DNA of 64,000 bases from Planctomycetia bacterium (GTDB lineage Bacteria > Planctomycetota > Planctomycetia > Gemmatales > HRBIN36). Under the pieces are notes generated by a model. That model was not told the DNA's origin. It saw nothing but the letters and a program-made list of their open reading frames with translations, and made no database searches. Position numbers and translations under genes: made by a program. Numbering within the stretch: position 1 is the first letter of the stretch; each line of letters begins with the position of its first letter. The DNA is taken from assembly GCA_016795155.1 (NCBI GenBank), contig JAEUIE010000003.1:1-64000 (forward strand), given 5' to 3'. Below are positions 9,353 through 18,271 of this stretch, one piece after another.

Positions 9353-9745
9353 ATCGGGTTCGACAAAGCTGGTTCGCGCTGATTCATGGAAAAGTGTCTC
9401 ATGGCGATAATGCCGTAGTAGCGCTGATAACTTTCGATCGAAAAATTCCGGGAAATGCGATTTCAAATCATCAAGCTCACACGGCTTGTCAGGGCGATGA
9501 AGTTTCTTCCTTGCATCTGCAATCAAACAACAGAATGCAACTGTAATGGTTTCGTGATAGCCCATATCCTTCTTGAGGACAGCGTTATTGAATTTGTTGA
9601 TTCCGTTACGAACGCGAATTACCGCCTCATCGTAAGGCAATCGTGTTACATAGAGCCAAGCCATGCGAACATGTGCTTCATGCGTCCAGGCTGCTGCAGG
9701 CAGGGTACACGTCTCAAATGCATTCAGGAATGAGTCATCGCTCAT
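9290..9745 (-). CDS. Conserved hypothetical protein
   Basis: This is a 151-residue soluble protein of unknown function. Recognisable conserved-looking stretches are WTHEAHVRMAWLY near residue 20, MGYHETIT near 60 and FVEPDLIPLP near the end. The start at 9745 is chosen because a perfect AGGAGG (minus strand, 9754-9759) lies 8 bases upstream; a longer in-frame ORF to 9802 lacks this. Histidines in WTHEAH and GYHET could bind metal, but that is speculation. The C-terminal ~20 codons overlap the convergent permease gene. Confidence 0.7.
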   Translation of the reverse strand: MSDDSFLNAFETCTLPAAAWTHEAHVRMAWLYVTRLPYDEAVIRVRNGINKFNNAVLKKDMGYHETITVAFCCLIADARKKLHRPDKPCELDDLKSHFPEFFDRKLSALLRHYRHETLFHESARTSFVEPDLIPLPTISEQDYHARNKCSK

Positions 9746-9851
9746 GGCTGGATCCTCCTGAGAAAGACAGGCACCTGCCGAACAATGTTCACCAAAACAC
9801 AACGAGCGACATGAACTACATCATGCCGCTCGTGCGAAAAGTAACAAAAGA

Positions 9852-10121
9852 CTATTTCTTCTTTTCGTCTTTCTTGGCAGCAGGTGCTGCAGCAGCTGCG
9901 CCGGCAGCGGGTGTTGCACCTTCTTCGCCTTCAGCAGCCTTGGCTTTCTTGGGCTTCTTGAGCACAATTTTCAAGACACGTGTTTTAGGAATGCCATAGG
10001 GGCTCATTCCCTCTTTCCACTTGTCTTCTTCTTTCATTTTGGTGATGCGTTCAACGCGTGTCAGCACACTGCGAACCTGAACGATACCGCTTTTACGTTT
10101 GAGGCTTTTGTCGATGGACAT
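9852..10121 (-). CDS. Small basic protein (TIGR04137-type)
   Basis: This 89-residue protein matches the small basic protein family of Planctomycetes, Verrucomicrobia and Chlamydiae. The conserved N-terminal signature is MSIDKSLKRKSGIVQVRSVL followed by TRVERI. The second half contains IPKTRVLKIVLKK and ends in a low-complexity tail of Ala, Pro, Gly and Lys (about residues 62-89), which is an extension of the conserved core. The family is small, cationic and widely conserved in these phyla, which suggests a nucleic-acid or ribosome-linked role, but the function is not established. Confidence 0.88.
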   Translation of the reverse strand: MSIDKSLKRKSGIVQVRSVLTRVERITKMKEEDKWKEGMSPYGIPKTRVLKIVLKKPKKAKAAEGEEGATPAAGAAAAAPAAKKDEKKK

Positions 10122-10254
10122 GAATGGATTTCCAGGCTAATTCTTACAGGCTAGTTAGATTAAGATAAACCGGTAAACAGGCAAGGGGCAATCATGAGAG
10201 AGGCTGATTTCCGTCCCATTTTACAGTAAGATATCACTTTACAAGGAGGTGATC

Positions 10255-10701
10255 GTGCAGCGAAAGAGCTTGTTTTTTTCACTGATGGCCTGCGTTGCAT
10301 TGGCATGGACGGCCTGGCTTGCTTATTGGGTAGTAACTGCTGCTGATCCGGTGGTTGTATCTGCACCACAACTGCATTTTGCTTCCCTGGTAGTTGAAGG
10401 GGAAGTACAGGTTAAAGGTAACTTGGCCGAGGTCAAGATCATCAAAGTATTCAAGGACGACTTTCAGAAAACCAGACAACAGCCCTTACCCGAACTCATC
10501 CAGGTTGAATGGGAACCAGATTTTCACAAAGTAAGCAGTCAACGAATGTTGCTGGCCTGTCTAAAAAAACAGGGTAATGCAAACTCTTATTATGAGATTG
10601 CACCAATTCCGATGCCCAACGGCTTCCGCGATCCAAGGGTATACCCATTTACTGATAGTGTGAGAATTCAGACGGAACGAATTCTGGCACCTCGTAAATA
10701 A
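10255..10701 (+). CDS. Hypothetical protein with N-terminal membrane segment
   Basis: This 148-residue protein is not recognised. It starts with a hydrophobic segment (about residues 6-30) that could be a signal peptide or a membrane anchor, followed by a mainly beta-rich soluble domain. GTG at 10255 is chosen as start because AAGGAGG (10243-10249) lies 5 bases upstream; an earlier in-frame GTG at 10249 overlaps that site. It stands alone on the plus strand and ends just before the hairpin at 10705-10730. Confidence 0.65.
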   Translation: MQRKSLFFSLMACVALAWTAWLAYWVVTAADPVVVSAPQLHFASLVVEGEVQVKGNLAEVKIIKVFKDDFQKTRQQPLPELIQVEWEPDFHKVSSQRMLLACLKKQGNANSYYEIAPIPMPNGFRDPRVYPFTDSVRIQTERILAPRK

Positions 10702-10704
10702 AGA

Positions 10705-10730
10705 AGCCGTGATGATTTCTCATCACGGCT
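10705..10730 (-). terminator. Terminator between convergent genes
   Basis: An 11-bp perfect stem (10705-10715 with 10720-10730) closes a TTTC loop. On the minus strand it is followed by TCTTTATTTA, so it best serves the YTV gene. On the plus side it sits 3 bases after the hypothetical gene and has only a late weak T-run. Confidence 0.75.
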
Positions 10731-10751
10731 CTGGGCGATAGTTTTATTGGC

Positions 10752-11945
10752 TTAGTAGCATTCAGGTACTCGGATTGCTACTTTCCGGCAGCGGGTCTCA
10801 CAATAGGTGTGAGGCACCATCTGGCAGGTCGTGACTGGCACAGTGCGAGTGCACACTTCAGATACCATGCGGCAGGTGGTGACAGGAACCTGGCGTTCCA
10901 TGACTTCCGGAACCATTTTGGTTCGCTGGCATTTGATCACCTGTTGACGAGGTTCAGAAACCATACGGCACGTAGTAACAGGTACTTGTTTACAGATCGT
11001 TTCAGAAACCATGCGGCAGCGGGTTTGGGTGACCATCTGTGTATGCTGTTCGCGTACCATGCGGCACGTGGTGTAGCAAACTTTGCGGGTGGTATGTACA
11101 GGCACCTGTTTGCAAACCTGGTAAGGAACCTGAACCATACGGCACTCAGTTACCATGCGGGTGCAGGGTACCTGTTCGCAAATCTGCTTGGGTACACAAA
11201 CCGTTCGGTAGCAGGTGCGGGGAGGCATCTGGCAGGTAACGGTTCGGCATGCTGCAGACTTGGTGCATTTAGCGCCAGTTTTCGGATCGATGAAGCATTC
11301 ACCAGGAATCTGTTCCACTCGGGTGAAACACTCGCCAGCAACGGTGTAAGGAACCTGATGGGTTTCATAAGTCATCTTGGATACAGTCACCATGTGCGTG
11401 ACTGGTCGCTGATAATACTGAGGCACGGAGCGATAGCGTGTTTCTGACACGGTTTGATAGCGGCATTCCACGACATCGCGAGTATGTGTCTCATAAACAG
11501 GCTTGCACGTGGTATAGCAGTAGGGCACCTGGAACTGCTCATAAACAGGTCGGCAAACAACCTGGCGGTGTTCTACCATTTTAGTCTCATAAACCGGTTT
11601 GCAAACGGTGTAGTTCTGCACTACATCGTAGCATTCCACGACAGGTCGGCATACCGTGTACTTCTGCGTTACCATGTGTGTTTCATACACAGGCTTGCAG
11701 ACCGTATAGTTCTGCTGAACATAGCAAGTAGAGTAACAAGGACGATAGACAGTGCGTGGCACTGATTCTACTACCGTCTCGTAACAGGTACGGTACCGTA
11801 CCTTGGGATAACAGGTGACAGTCGGTGCACAACAGCTATTAAAAGCCGACGCCCCGCAGCCACCGAAGGCATTTGCCGTACTGGGAAGCAGCATCGCGCC
11901 CAGACTGACAACAGCAACGGCCCAACGACAGAGCGTGGACAACAT
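10752..11945 (-). CDS. YTV-type cysteine-rich cell-wall protein
   Basis: This 397-residue secreted protein is built from many short repeats of the type C-K-P-V-Y-E-T and C-R-M-V-S-E, with Cys about every 8-12 residues and abundant Tyr, Thr, Val. This matches the YTV family described as planctomycete cell-wall proteins (known from Rhodopirellula). The N-terminus (MLSTLCRWAVAVVSLGAMLL, ending STANA) is a signal peptide. A central break in the repeats holds GECFIDPKTGAKCTKSAACR. The start at 11945 is chosen because GAGGAG lies 8 bases upstream; a longer ORF to 12041 lacks a signal peptide at its start. The high Cys content suggests disulfide crosslinking in the envelope. Confidence 0.88.
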   Translation of the reverse strand: MLSTLCRWAVAVVSLGAMLLPSTANAFGGCGASAFNSCCAPTVTCYPKVRYRTCYETVVESVPRTVYRPCYSTCYVQQNYTVCKPVYETHMVTQKYTVCRPVVECYDVVQNYTVCKPVYETKMVEHRQVVCRPVYEQFQVPYCYTTCKPVYETHTRDVVECRYQTVSETRYRSVPQYYQRPVTHMVTVSKMTYETHQVPYTVAGECFTRVEQIPGECFIDPKTGAKCTKSAACRTVTCQMPPRTCYRTVCVPKQICEQVPCTRMVTECRMVQVPYQVCKQVPVHTTRKVCYTTCRMVREQHTQMVTQTRCRMVSETICKQVPVTTCRMVSEPRQQVIKCQRTKMVPEVMERQVPVTTCRMVSEVCTRTVPVTTCQMVPHTYCETRCRKVAIRVPECY

Positions 11946-12216
11946 GGCAGCATCTCCTCGTGAAGTGGTCCAACACAACATTGGAATCACACAGCTTGCT
12001 TCTGCAAACTGTTCTGCTGAAGTTTGCCTGATGTGATGCATCTGTCCAAATGCAGGAGCGCAATTTCCCTACACTCAGCCAATTACCTAAGCGGTACGCT
12101 CGGCAAGGTCGGATTGTTGATCAACGTCATTCATTGCAAATGTTGTGAAGTTGTAAAAGTTACAAGCAAAAAATAGAAACGAGACAATATTCCGAAGACA
12201 AAACAACGCATGACGC

Positions 12217-13044
12217 TTAATCCCAAACAGCGGCTTCTTCACCATCAACGCGTAACGTCAGGCATTTAGCGCTGCCGCCCGCTTTCAAGAATTCATCGAG
12301 TTCTACGCCAATTGGAAGATATCCTGCACATTCAAGAATCTGATGCAAGCCAGGACAGTTACTATTGGTTACGACTGATTTGCCTACTACTACAGCATTG
12401 CAGCCGAATCGAAATGCATCAGCTTCAGGAACGGGATACAACTTGGGCACATGCTGTTGCAGCACCTTTCTGCCATATGCGTCAAACGCATCAGGAAAAT
12501 AAATCGCTTCACCGGGAGACAACGGACAGAAGCAGGTATCGAGATGATAAAACCGTGGATTAACTAGCTCCAATGGCAGCACACGCCGGTTAATGATCTT
12601 GCCGACTTCCTGATGAGCTAATGCATCGCTGCGGAAACGATACCCTGCAAACAAAATTGTGCCACAGAACAAGGCATCTCCTGCACCCTCAAAATACATT
12701 TCTTCAGGCAAATGCTCGACCTGATATTCGTTAGCCGCAAACCATGCATCGAAAAATGGTGTTTCACCAGCACGCTCGCCATGTTTGAAACGGCTGCTGA
12801 TAAACTTTCGATGGAACATCAGTCCAGCATTGGCAGTGAATACCAGATCAGGTAATCCCTTTTGTGCTTCGATCAGACTGACCTTTACCCCAAGAGATAC
12901 GAGCGTATCGTGTAGTTGTTTCCATTGCTGTTTTGCTTTGGGTTGGTCAGCAGGTTTTGAACGGTTCATCCATTCATTGATTTCATACTCGATGCCATAA
13001 TGATCGGGCGGGCACATCAAAATATGCGGAGCAGACCGGCTCAT
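12217..13044 (-). CDS. Arginine dihydrolase-like amidinotransferase-fold enzyme
   Basis: This 275-residue protein belongs to the guanidino-group modifying superfamily (amidinotransferase, dimethylargininase, arginine deiminase). Likely catalytic residues are Cys261 (GGSAKCLTL), His167 (FYHLDTCF) and Glu119 (FEGAGD), all present. Asn72 in VFTANAGLMF and Asn23 fall where the cyanobacterial arginine dihydrolase ArgZ/AgrE has Asn residues linked to double ammonia release, as I recall. Its ATG overlaps the stop of the LOR/SDH ornithine cyclodeaminase-like gene by four bases. In cyanobacteria these two activities are fused in one chain, so I infer the reaction arginine to ornithine plus ammonia. 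A dimethylargininase role is the main alternative. Confidence 0.8.
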   Translation of the reverse strand: MSRSAPHILMCPPDHYGIEYEINEWMNRSKPADQPKAKQQWKQLHDTLVSLGVKVSLIEAQKGLPDLVFTANAGLMFHRKFISSRFKHGERAGETPFFDAWFAANEYQVEHLPEEMYFEGAGDALFCGTILFAGYRFRSDALAHQEVGKIINRRVLPLELVNPRFYHLDTCFCPLSPGEAIYFPDAFDAYGRKVLQQHVPKLYPVPEADAFRFGCNAVVVGKSVVTNSNCPGLHQILECAGYLPIGVELDEFLKAGGSAKCLTLRVDGEEAAVWD

Positions 13045-14309
13045 GAGCCACTTCCTTTCCGCAGCTCGGTTACCAGTTCACGCAGGAAAGGTTCAACATC
13101 GGTTACAATACCAACCGTTTGACTGCTGCCACGATCCATGAGTTTGGTAACCGTTGCCGGATTAATATCGATACAAGCAACCTTAACACGTGCGGGTAGC
13201 AGGTTGCCGGTTGCAATCGAATGTAGTGCCGTTGCCACCATCAGGCAGAAGCCGACGTTGTCCCGCACATGCTCCCGCATCAACTCCTGGGCCTTGATGG
13301 TATCGGTGATGACATCGGTGAGAGGACCATCATCACGGATACTACCTGCGAGGATATACGAGATGTTGTGCTTGACACAGTCGTACATAATGCCTGATGT
13401 GAGAACGCCTTTCTCAACAGCAGGTTTAATGCCTCCAGCTCGGCGAATCTTATTAATAGCTCGTAAGTGATGCTCATGCCCTTCATCCATAGGCAAGCCT
13501 TTATCCATGGAAATGCCCAAGCTGGTACCGAACATGGATTGCTCGATGTCGTGAGTAGCCAGTGCATTGCCGGCAAAAAGTATGTCCAAGTAGCCCATCT
13601 GAATCAAGGCACATACATGCTCTACACCACCCGTATGAACAATCGCGGGCCCCAGTACTGCAAGTATCTTCTGTTTCGCCTTGCGTGCTGCTCGCATCGC
13701 GCCAGCTATCTCGCGGACTGTGACTCCCTTGGGTTTTTCACTGCTCACCGGGCTCGACATGAATTCGAACAGTCCTTTGTGGTGACCAGCTTCAGCGGCC
13801 TGAACACGAATCCCGCGATGGCCAACAACGATGGGCATCCCCTTTTTTACATCCAGCATGGGAATACATCGGGGCAATCCCGTGCTTGCATCAAGTGTTA
13901 TTCCGCAGTCCATTTCCTGATCGGCAACATCAACCCATTTGTCGTTCATCCGAATTTGTGTGTGGTGATTTGTTGTACTGTAAAACGTCTCAGGAAATGC
14001 TCCATCCATATCAGCTGGTTCAATGGACGCATCTTCCTGGGTAATCGGCGTGGCGCCGTGATCGTGAATGACTTCAAGGATATCTTCCAGAACCTCGGTG
14101 CTTTTCGCCAGCACTTTGATCTTGGCGTAACTGGGATCCGTAGGCTTCACGCCCACATTGATCTGCTGTAATTCATATAGTCCGCCACGGGTGAGAATTT
14201 CATCCATGATCTTCGGAAGCAGCAGCGAATCAATGATATGCCCATTCAGTTCAACGATTTCTGCTACTGGAAAATCATTTGCCGTTGACTGTTGAGGTTT
14301 CACAGCCAT
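13041..14309 (-). CDS. LOR/SDH-type ornithine cyclodeaminase-like protein (TIGR00300)
   Basis: This 422-residue protein matches the TIGR00300 family, which includes the archaeal-type ornithine cyclodeaminases and the C-terminal half of cyanobacterial AgrE/ArgZ. The N-terminal ~100 residues are the LOR/SDH ferredoxin-like domain (ELNGHIIDSLLLPKIMD). The central and C-terminal part has the Rossmann-type stretch with VLGPAIVHTGGVEHVCALI, ILFAGNALATHDIEQSMFG and GTSLGISMDKG. The predicted reaction is ornithine to proline plus ammonia with NAD+. It precedes, and overlaps by four bases, the arginine dihydrolase-like gene. Together they would form an arginine-to-proline route. Confidence 0.85.
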   Translation of the reverse strand: MAVKPQQSTANDFPVAEIVELNGHIIDSLLLPKIMDEILTRGGLYELQQINVGVKPTDPSYAKIKVLAKSTEVLEDILEVIHDHGATPITQEDASIEPADMDGAFPETFYSTTNHHTQIRMNDKWVDVADQEMDCGITLDASTGLPRCIPMLDVKKGMPIVVGHRGIRVQAAEAGHHKGLFEFMSSPVSSEKPKGVTVREIAGAMRAARKAKQKILAVLGPAIVHTGGVEHVCALIQMGYLDILFAGNALATHDIEQSMFGTSLGISMDKGLPMDEGHEHHLRAINKIRRAGGIKPAVEKGVLTSGIMYDCVKHNISYILAGSIRDDGPLTDVITDTIKAQELMREHVRDNVGFCLMVATALHSIATGNLLPARVKVACIDINPATVTKLMDRGSSQTVGIVTDVEPFLRELVTELRKGSGS

Positions 14310-14404
14310 AAGTCACCTGGAGAGAAATGATCCTCTCATTGTAGAAGCCAGGAGAGTGCTGCCAGTGGAAATGAAGGTTCATGCTGATAAAGAAATTGAA
14401 GTAT

Positions 14405-15208
14405 CTACGCTACTTTGTGGAACAATGGTTCGTTGATTAGCTGGTAGAGTAATCGACCTGCAGACGCGTACGCTTCTAAAAGAGCAGCTTCGCCGGTAGC
14501 TGCTAATACGAACTGAGGCCTTCGGCTCATTTTTAGCAGTTGCTGTTGAAGCTCAGACCAGTTTACGTCTCCATGTCCCAGTGGTAGGCTGCGGAAGATC
14601 TCGTGACGACGCCGATCACGAAGTCTGATTTGCCCCAGACGGTGCTCTAATGTTATCAATTCGTGAAGAGGGTTGCGTCCTACAGCTATGCAATTGCCTG
14701 GATCAAAGCTAATAGATAGAGTTTTATCCATTTCTGCGAGGCTTAACGATAAATCAGCTGCCCAGTTGGTTTCCAGCGACACTTGAATATGGTACTGCTT
14801 CGCAATTTCCAATGCAGGGAGCAGATACTGATGAAAACGTCGCAGATCGCCTGGATTTTTCGGTGCAGCAGCTTCAAGCAGAGGCACATGCAGCAACGGG
14901 ATTTTTAAAAAAGCTGCCGAGTGCACCAGGTCAGACAAGGCATCAACGCTGGTCAGATCAACTCGTCCTTTCCGATCAATCAGAGGCCATTCATAAGCAA
15001 ACGTAGCAGAGAACGATTCCAGTGAAACGCCCATAGCCAAGGTAGTCTGATGCCAGCGAGAAATACCATCGGCGGAACTCAGCCAGCAACGGTCGCCTTG
15101 AAAAGATGGGCGAGACAATTCCAGTGCTGAAATGCCAAGCCCGTGAGCTTGTGCACACAACCGTGCATCCGTGGTTCGCAAATGATAATCGATGGCTGCC
15201 AGTTTCAT
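14405..15208 (-). CDS. Sugar phosphate isomerase/epimerase-like TIM-barrel protein
   Basis: This 267-residue protein resembles the xylose isomerase-like TIM-barrel family (AP_endonuc_2). Signs are ALELSRPS early, LLHVPLLEAA, VSLETNWAADLSLS in the metal-site region, SISFDPGNCIAVG and QIRLRDRRRHE near the end, with LGHGDVNW typical of this family. Family members bind divalent metal and isomerise or epimerise sugars; the substrate is not evident. The start at 15208 (MKLAAIDYHL) is favoured because the longer ORF to 15259 begins with an unlikely Cys-rich segment. It lies 95 bases upstream of the LOR/SDH gene on the same strand and may share its transcript. Confidence 0.8.
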   Translation of the reverse strand: MKLAAIDYHLRTTDARLCAQAHGLGISALELSRPSFQGDRCWLSSADGISRWHQTTLAMGVSLESFSATFAYEWPLIDRKGRVDLTSVDALSDLVHSAAFLKIPLLHVPLLEAAAPKNPGDLRRFHQYLLPALEIAKQYHIQVSLETNWAADLSLSLAEMDKTLSISFDPGNCIAVGRNPLHELITLEHRLGQIRLRDRRRHEIFRSLPLGHGDVNWSELQQQLLKMSRRPQFVLAATGEAALLEAYASAGRLLYQLINEPLFHKVA

Positions 15209-15398
15209 ATGCAGGTTCCCGCAACAGCACAAGTATGAAAGCTGGGGGAACCGGGTCAACTACAGCGGCGTGCTAAGTCAGCCGAGGATAGACAAGCCAG
15301 CGAATGATGAAGGGTTATAACGATTGCTCCAGGGTGGTTTCACCGTTTTGCTGCGAACTGCTATAACAGGTTTAACGTTACACGATGCCGAGTAAGCC

Positions 15399-16127
15399 AT
15401 GAGTCAGGATTTCAGCCAGTACGATCAAAAGCCTCCATTTGATGGTGGTTTTCCTCAAACTGCAGCGCCAGTGCAGCAAAGAGGCAGCAGTGGCTGCGGA
15501 AAAGGATGCCTGATTGCATTGGTGATCCTGTTGATACTGGCAGGGGTTCTGGTCGGTGTCGGCATTTGGGTATTCAATCATGTAGCCAAGGGGATAACAC
15601 AGAATCCAGAAGAAATTGCCCAGCGATTGAAGCAGCGTTTTGCCGGCGCGGTAATCCCTGAAGGTTACCGTGGATTGATAGGCATCAAGTTCGCGTTGGG
15701 TTTTGAGATGGATTTGATGATTTTTGGCAAAGAGAACGCGGATATTGATGAAGAGGGAAAGGTAGTCAGCGGAGATACTATGATGCTGTTCTCGTTTTCT
15801 GTTCCTGGCATGAAACAGGATGATTTGGAGGATGCGTTGCAATCAACCAACCAGAACGGCAAAGTCATTGAGAAACAGCCTTACACTGTGAAGGCTGGTG
15901 AGTACGAGTTTGAAGGATCCAAGCAAAAAGTTCAGAACCGTCGTGGCGAAGAACGGCAGACAGTGAATCAGATCATAGTTCCCCTTGGCAACAGTACCAT
16001 GGTGGTAATGCAGAGCAATGAACAGGTAGACGAAGAATCATTGCAAGCGTTTCTGAAATCCGTTGCCAAGGAAAGTCCTTCAGCCAGAAAAACAGGAGAA
16101 AAGAAAGAAGAGAAAAATAAGGAATAG
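15399..16127 (+). CDS. Hypothetical single-pass membrane protein
   Basis: This 242-residue protein is not recognised. A Gln/Pro-rich cytoplasmic-looking N-terminus is followed by GCGKGCL and a strong membrane segment at about 38-60. The ~180-residue remainder is a soluble domain, probably outside, ending in a Lys/Glu-rich tail. The arrangement of a CGKGCL motif just before the membrane helix is common among planctomycete small membrane proteins. It is 180 bases upstream of the pilus locus and on the same strand, but nothing ties it to that locus. Confidence 0.65.
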   Translation: MSQDFSQYDQKPPFDGGFPQTAAPVQQRGSSGCGKGCLIALVILLILAGVLVGVGIWVFNHVAKGITQNPEEIAQRLKQRFAGAVIPEGYRGLIGIKFALGFEMDLMIFGKENADIDEEGKVVSGDTMMLFSFSVPGMKQDDLEDALQSTNQNGKVIEKQPYTVKAGEYEFEGSKQKVQNRRGEERQTVNQIIVPLGNSTMVVMQSNEQVDEESLQAFLKSVAKESPSARKTGEKKEEKNKE

Positions 16128-16307
16128 AAAAATCAAAGATAGGTTAGCTGAATTCACATGTATCAAACAAGGTGAATAGAATATACCAGATGCCAAATTA
16201 TCAAAACCACGTACTTTGCGTTAATAAACCCTTGCAGTAACAGTGGTTAAGGATGTAGACTGTGCAGAAGACAGTCCGGCCCATTTTCTTTGAGTTAAGC
16301 ACAAATC

Positions 16308-18014
16308 ATGAGCAAAGGTCGTAGCGGAGAATTTACCGACATCCTCGTAAGAAAAGGGATCGTCGGTCGTGATCAATTGCAGGAAGCTCAGGCAGTTCAG
16401 AAATCTACGGGTGCAAAACTCGCCGATGCTTTAGTGAAGCTCGGATACTGTTCGTCCAATGATGTAATCACCGCTATGGCTGAACATCATGGATTGCAGG
16501 CAATCAATCTGGATGAAGTTACTGTACCCGCAGCAGTGGTAGAATTGGTTCCAGAATCAGTGGCTCGTGAAAACGTTGTACTGCCATTATCATCAGAAAA
16601 TGGCATGCTCAAGATCATCATGAGCGACCCGATGGATCTGGACACTATCCAGAAACTCACATTCATATTGAATAAGGATATCCAGCCAGTCCTGGCGGCT
16701 CGTGAACAGATTGTCGAAGCCATCAATCGGTATTACGGCCAGTCTGAAACAGAATCAGTTGATTCGATGCTGGCGGAATTTACTGATACAGCCATTGATA
16801 CTACCGAAACGGAAGCTCAGGCCGCTGCTGCAGATACCAATGAATCAGACGCTCCAATTGTGAAACTCGTTAACCTGATGATCCAGGAAGCTGTTCAATT
16901 GCGAGCTTCGGATATCCATGTAGAACCCTTCGCGGATCGAATTCGTGTCAGATACCGTATTGATGGTGTACTGGTTGAGCGAGACAGTCCTCCCAAACGC
17001 CTGCTTCCCGCCATGATGAGCCGCATCAAGATCATGGGAAGCATTGATATCAGCGAGAAACGTCGGCCTCAGGATGGCCGCATCAAGTTTCATATGGCTG
17101 GCAAGAATTATGATCTGCGCGTCAGCATCATTCCTACCAATCATGGACAGGGGGCATGTTTACGTATCCTGGATCGCGCCAATATTCAGGTGAACATTCG
17201 AGATTTGGGCTTTTCGGAAGAAGACTACACTAAGTTCCAGCAGATTATTAAGCGACCTAACGGCATCTTCCTGGTTACAGGTCCAACAGGATCTGGAAAG
17301 ACGACAACTCTGTATTCAGCCTTGAACGAACTGAATCGACCTGATCGAAAAATCATTACGGCAGAAGACCCAGTTGAATACTATCTGCCTGGTATTAATC
17401 AGGTAGAAGTAAAGCACTCGATCGGACTTAATTTTGCACGAATTATTCGTGCTATGTTGCGGCAGGCACCCAACATTATTCTCGTCGGTGAAATCCGCGA
17501 TGTGGAAACTGCGGAAATCGCTATCCAGGCATCATTAACTGGTCACTTGGTGTTTAGCACCCTTCATACCAACGATGCACCCAGCGCCATCACACGTTTG
17601 ATCGACGTTGGCGTTCAGCCCTTCTTGGTCGCTTCGAGTTTGATTGCTGTTATGGCTCAGCGATTGGTAAGAGTCATTTGTCCGAAATGTAAGGAACCGG
17701 ACATGCCAACCAAGGCTGAGTTACAAGCAGGGGGTATTACTCCAGATCAGGCAGCGAAAGCTACATTTATGAGAGGACGTGGTTGTGCCAATTGCAACCA
17801 TACCGGTTATAGGGGACGTAAGGGAATCTTTGAAATGATGAAAATGAATGGTGCAATCCGCGAGATGACTTTTAAAAGAGAGTCATCAACTGTACTGCGT
17901 CGTCAAGCTCGATTAGGGGGCATGAGAACATTGCTGGAAGATGGTGTTCTCAAAGCTATGCGCGGAATGACCACCTTGGAAGAGGTGCTAAGCACTTGCC
18001 ATCATGAAGGATGA
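16308..18014 (+). CDS. Type IV pilus / type II secretion assembly ATPase, copy 1
   Basis: This 568-residue protein is a GspE/PilB-type secretion ATPase, which powers pilin or pseudopilin polymerisation at the inner membrane. An N-terminal GspE_N domain (about 1-145) is followed by an acidic linker. The ATPase core has Walker A GPTGSGKTTT at 325-334, an Asp box with ITAEDPVEY, Walker B ILVGEIRDVETAEIA and the His box GHLVFSTLHTNDA. A four-cysteine zinc site (CPKC and CANC) precedes GYRGRKGIFE. All catalytic motifs are intact. It is the first gene of the large pilus-like locus, separated from pilT by 257 bases without a gene. Confidence 0.94.
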   Translation: MSKGRSGEFTDILVRKGIVGRDQLQEAQAVQKSTGAKLADALVKLGYCSSNDVITAMAEHHGLQAINLDEVTVPAAVVELVPESVARENVVLPLSSENGMLKIIMSDPMDLDTIQKLTFILNKDIQPVLAAREQIVEAINRYYGQSETESVDSMLAEFTDTAIDTTETEAQAAAADTNESDAPIVKLVNLMIQEAVQLRASDIHVEPFADRIRVRYRIDGVLVERDSPPKRLLPAMMSRIKIMGSIDISEKRRPQDGRIKFHMAGKNYDLRVSIIPTNHGQGACLRILDRANIQVNIRDLGFSEEDYTKFQQIIKRPNGIFLVTGPTGSGKTTTLYSALNELNRPDRKIITAEDPVEYYLPGINQVEVKHSIGLNFARIIRAMLRQAPNIILVGEIRDVETAEIAIQASLTGHLVFSTLHTNDAPSAITRLIDVGVQPFLVASSLIAVMAQRLVRVICPKCKEPDMPTKAELQAGGITPDQAAKATFMRGRGCANCNHTGYRGRKGIFEMMKMNGAIREMTFKRESSTVLRRQARLGGMRTLLEDGVLKAMRGMTTLEEVLSTCHHEG

Positions 18015-18271
18015 TAAAGTGTTGTTCAATAATGCTGCATGATAAAGATACACAATGCGTCATATTGCATAGGTGTATTTATATTTTGCGGATAATTATT
18101 TGTCATAAAACATAATGTCCAGGCAATCGTGGCGTGACATTTGTTTTTTCACACTATTTTCGAGCTAGATTTGCAAGTCGGCATGTCTCCAGCATAATGA
18201 ATTAAGAGTTAGAGACTATTTGCCACTTGTCCATTTTGCTCAACGGCCAACAAAAGTAAGGGGGCGGAACA

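Noticed and set aside
10705-10730. Membership of the hairpin repeat families
   Set aside because: Its position after two gene ends and the T-rich run on the minus strand make it an ordinary terminator.
10809-11447. 212-residue plus-strand ORF
   Set aside because: Antisense of the repeat-rich YTV gene; the periodic composition comes from the YTV repeats.
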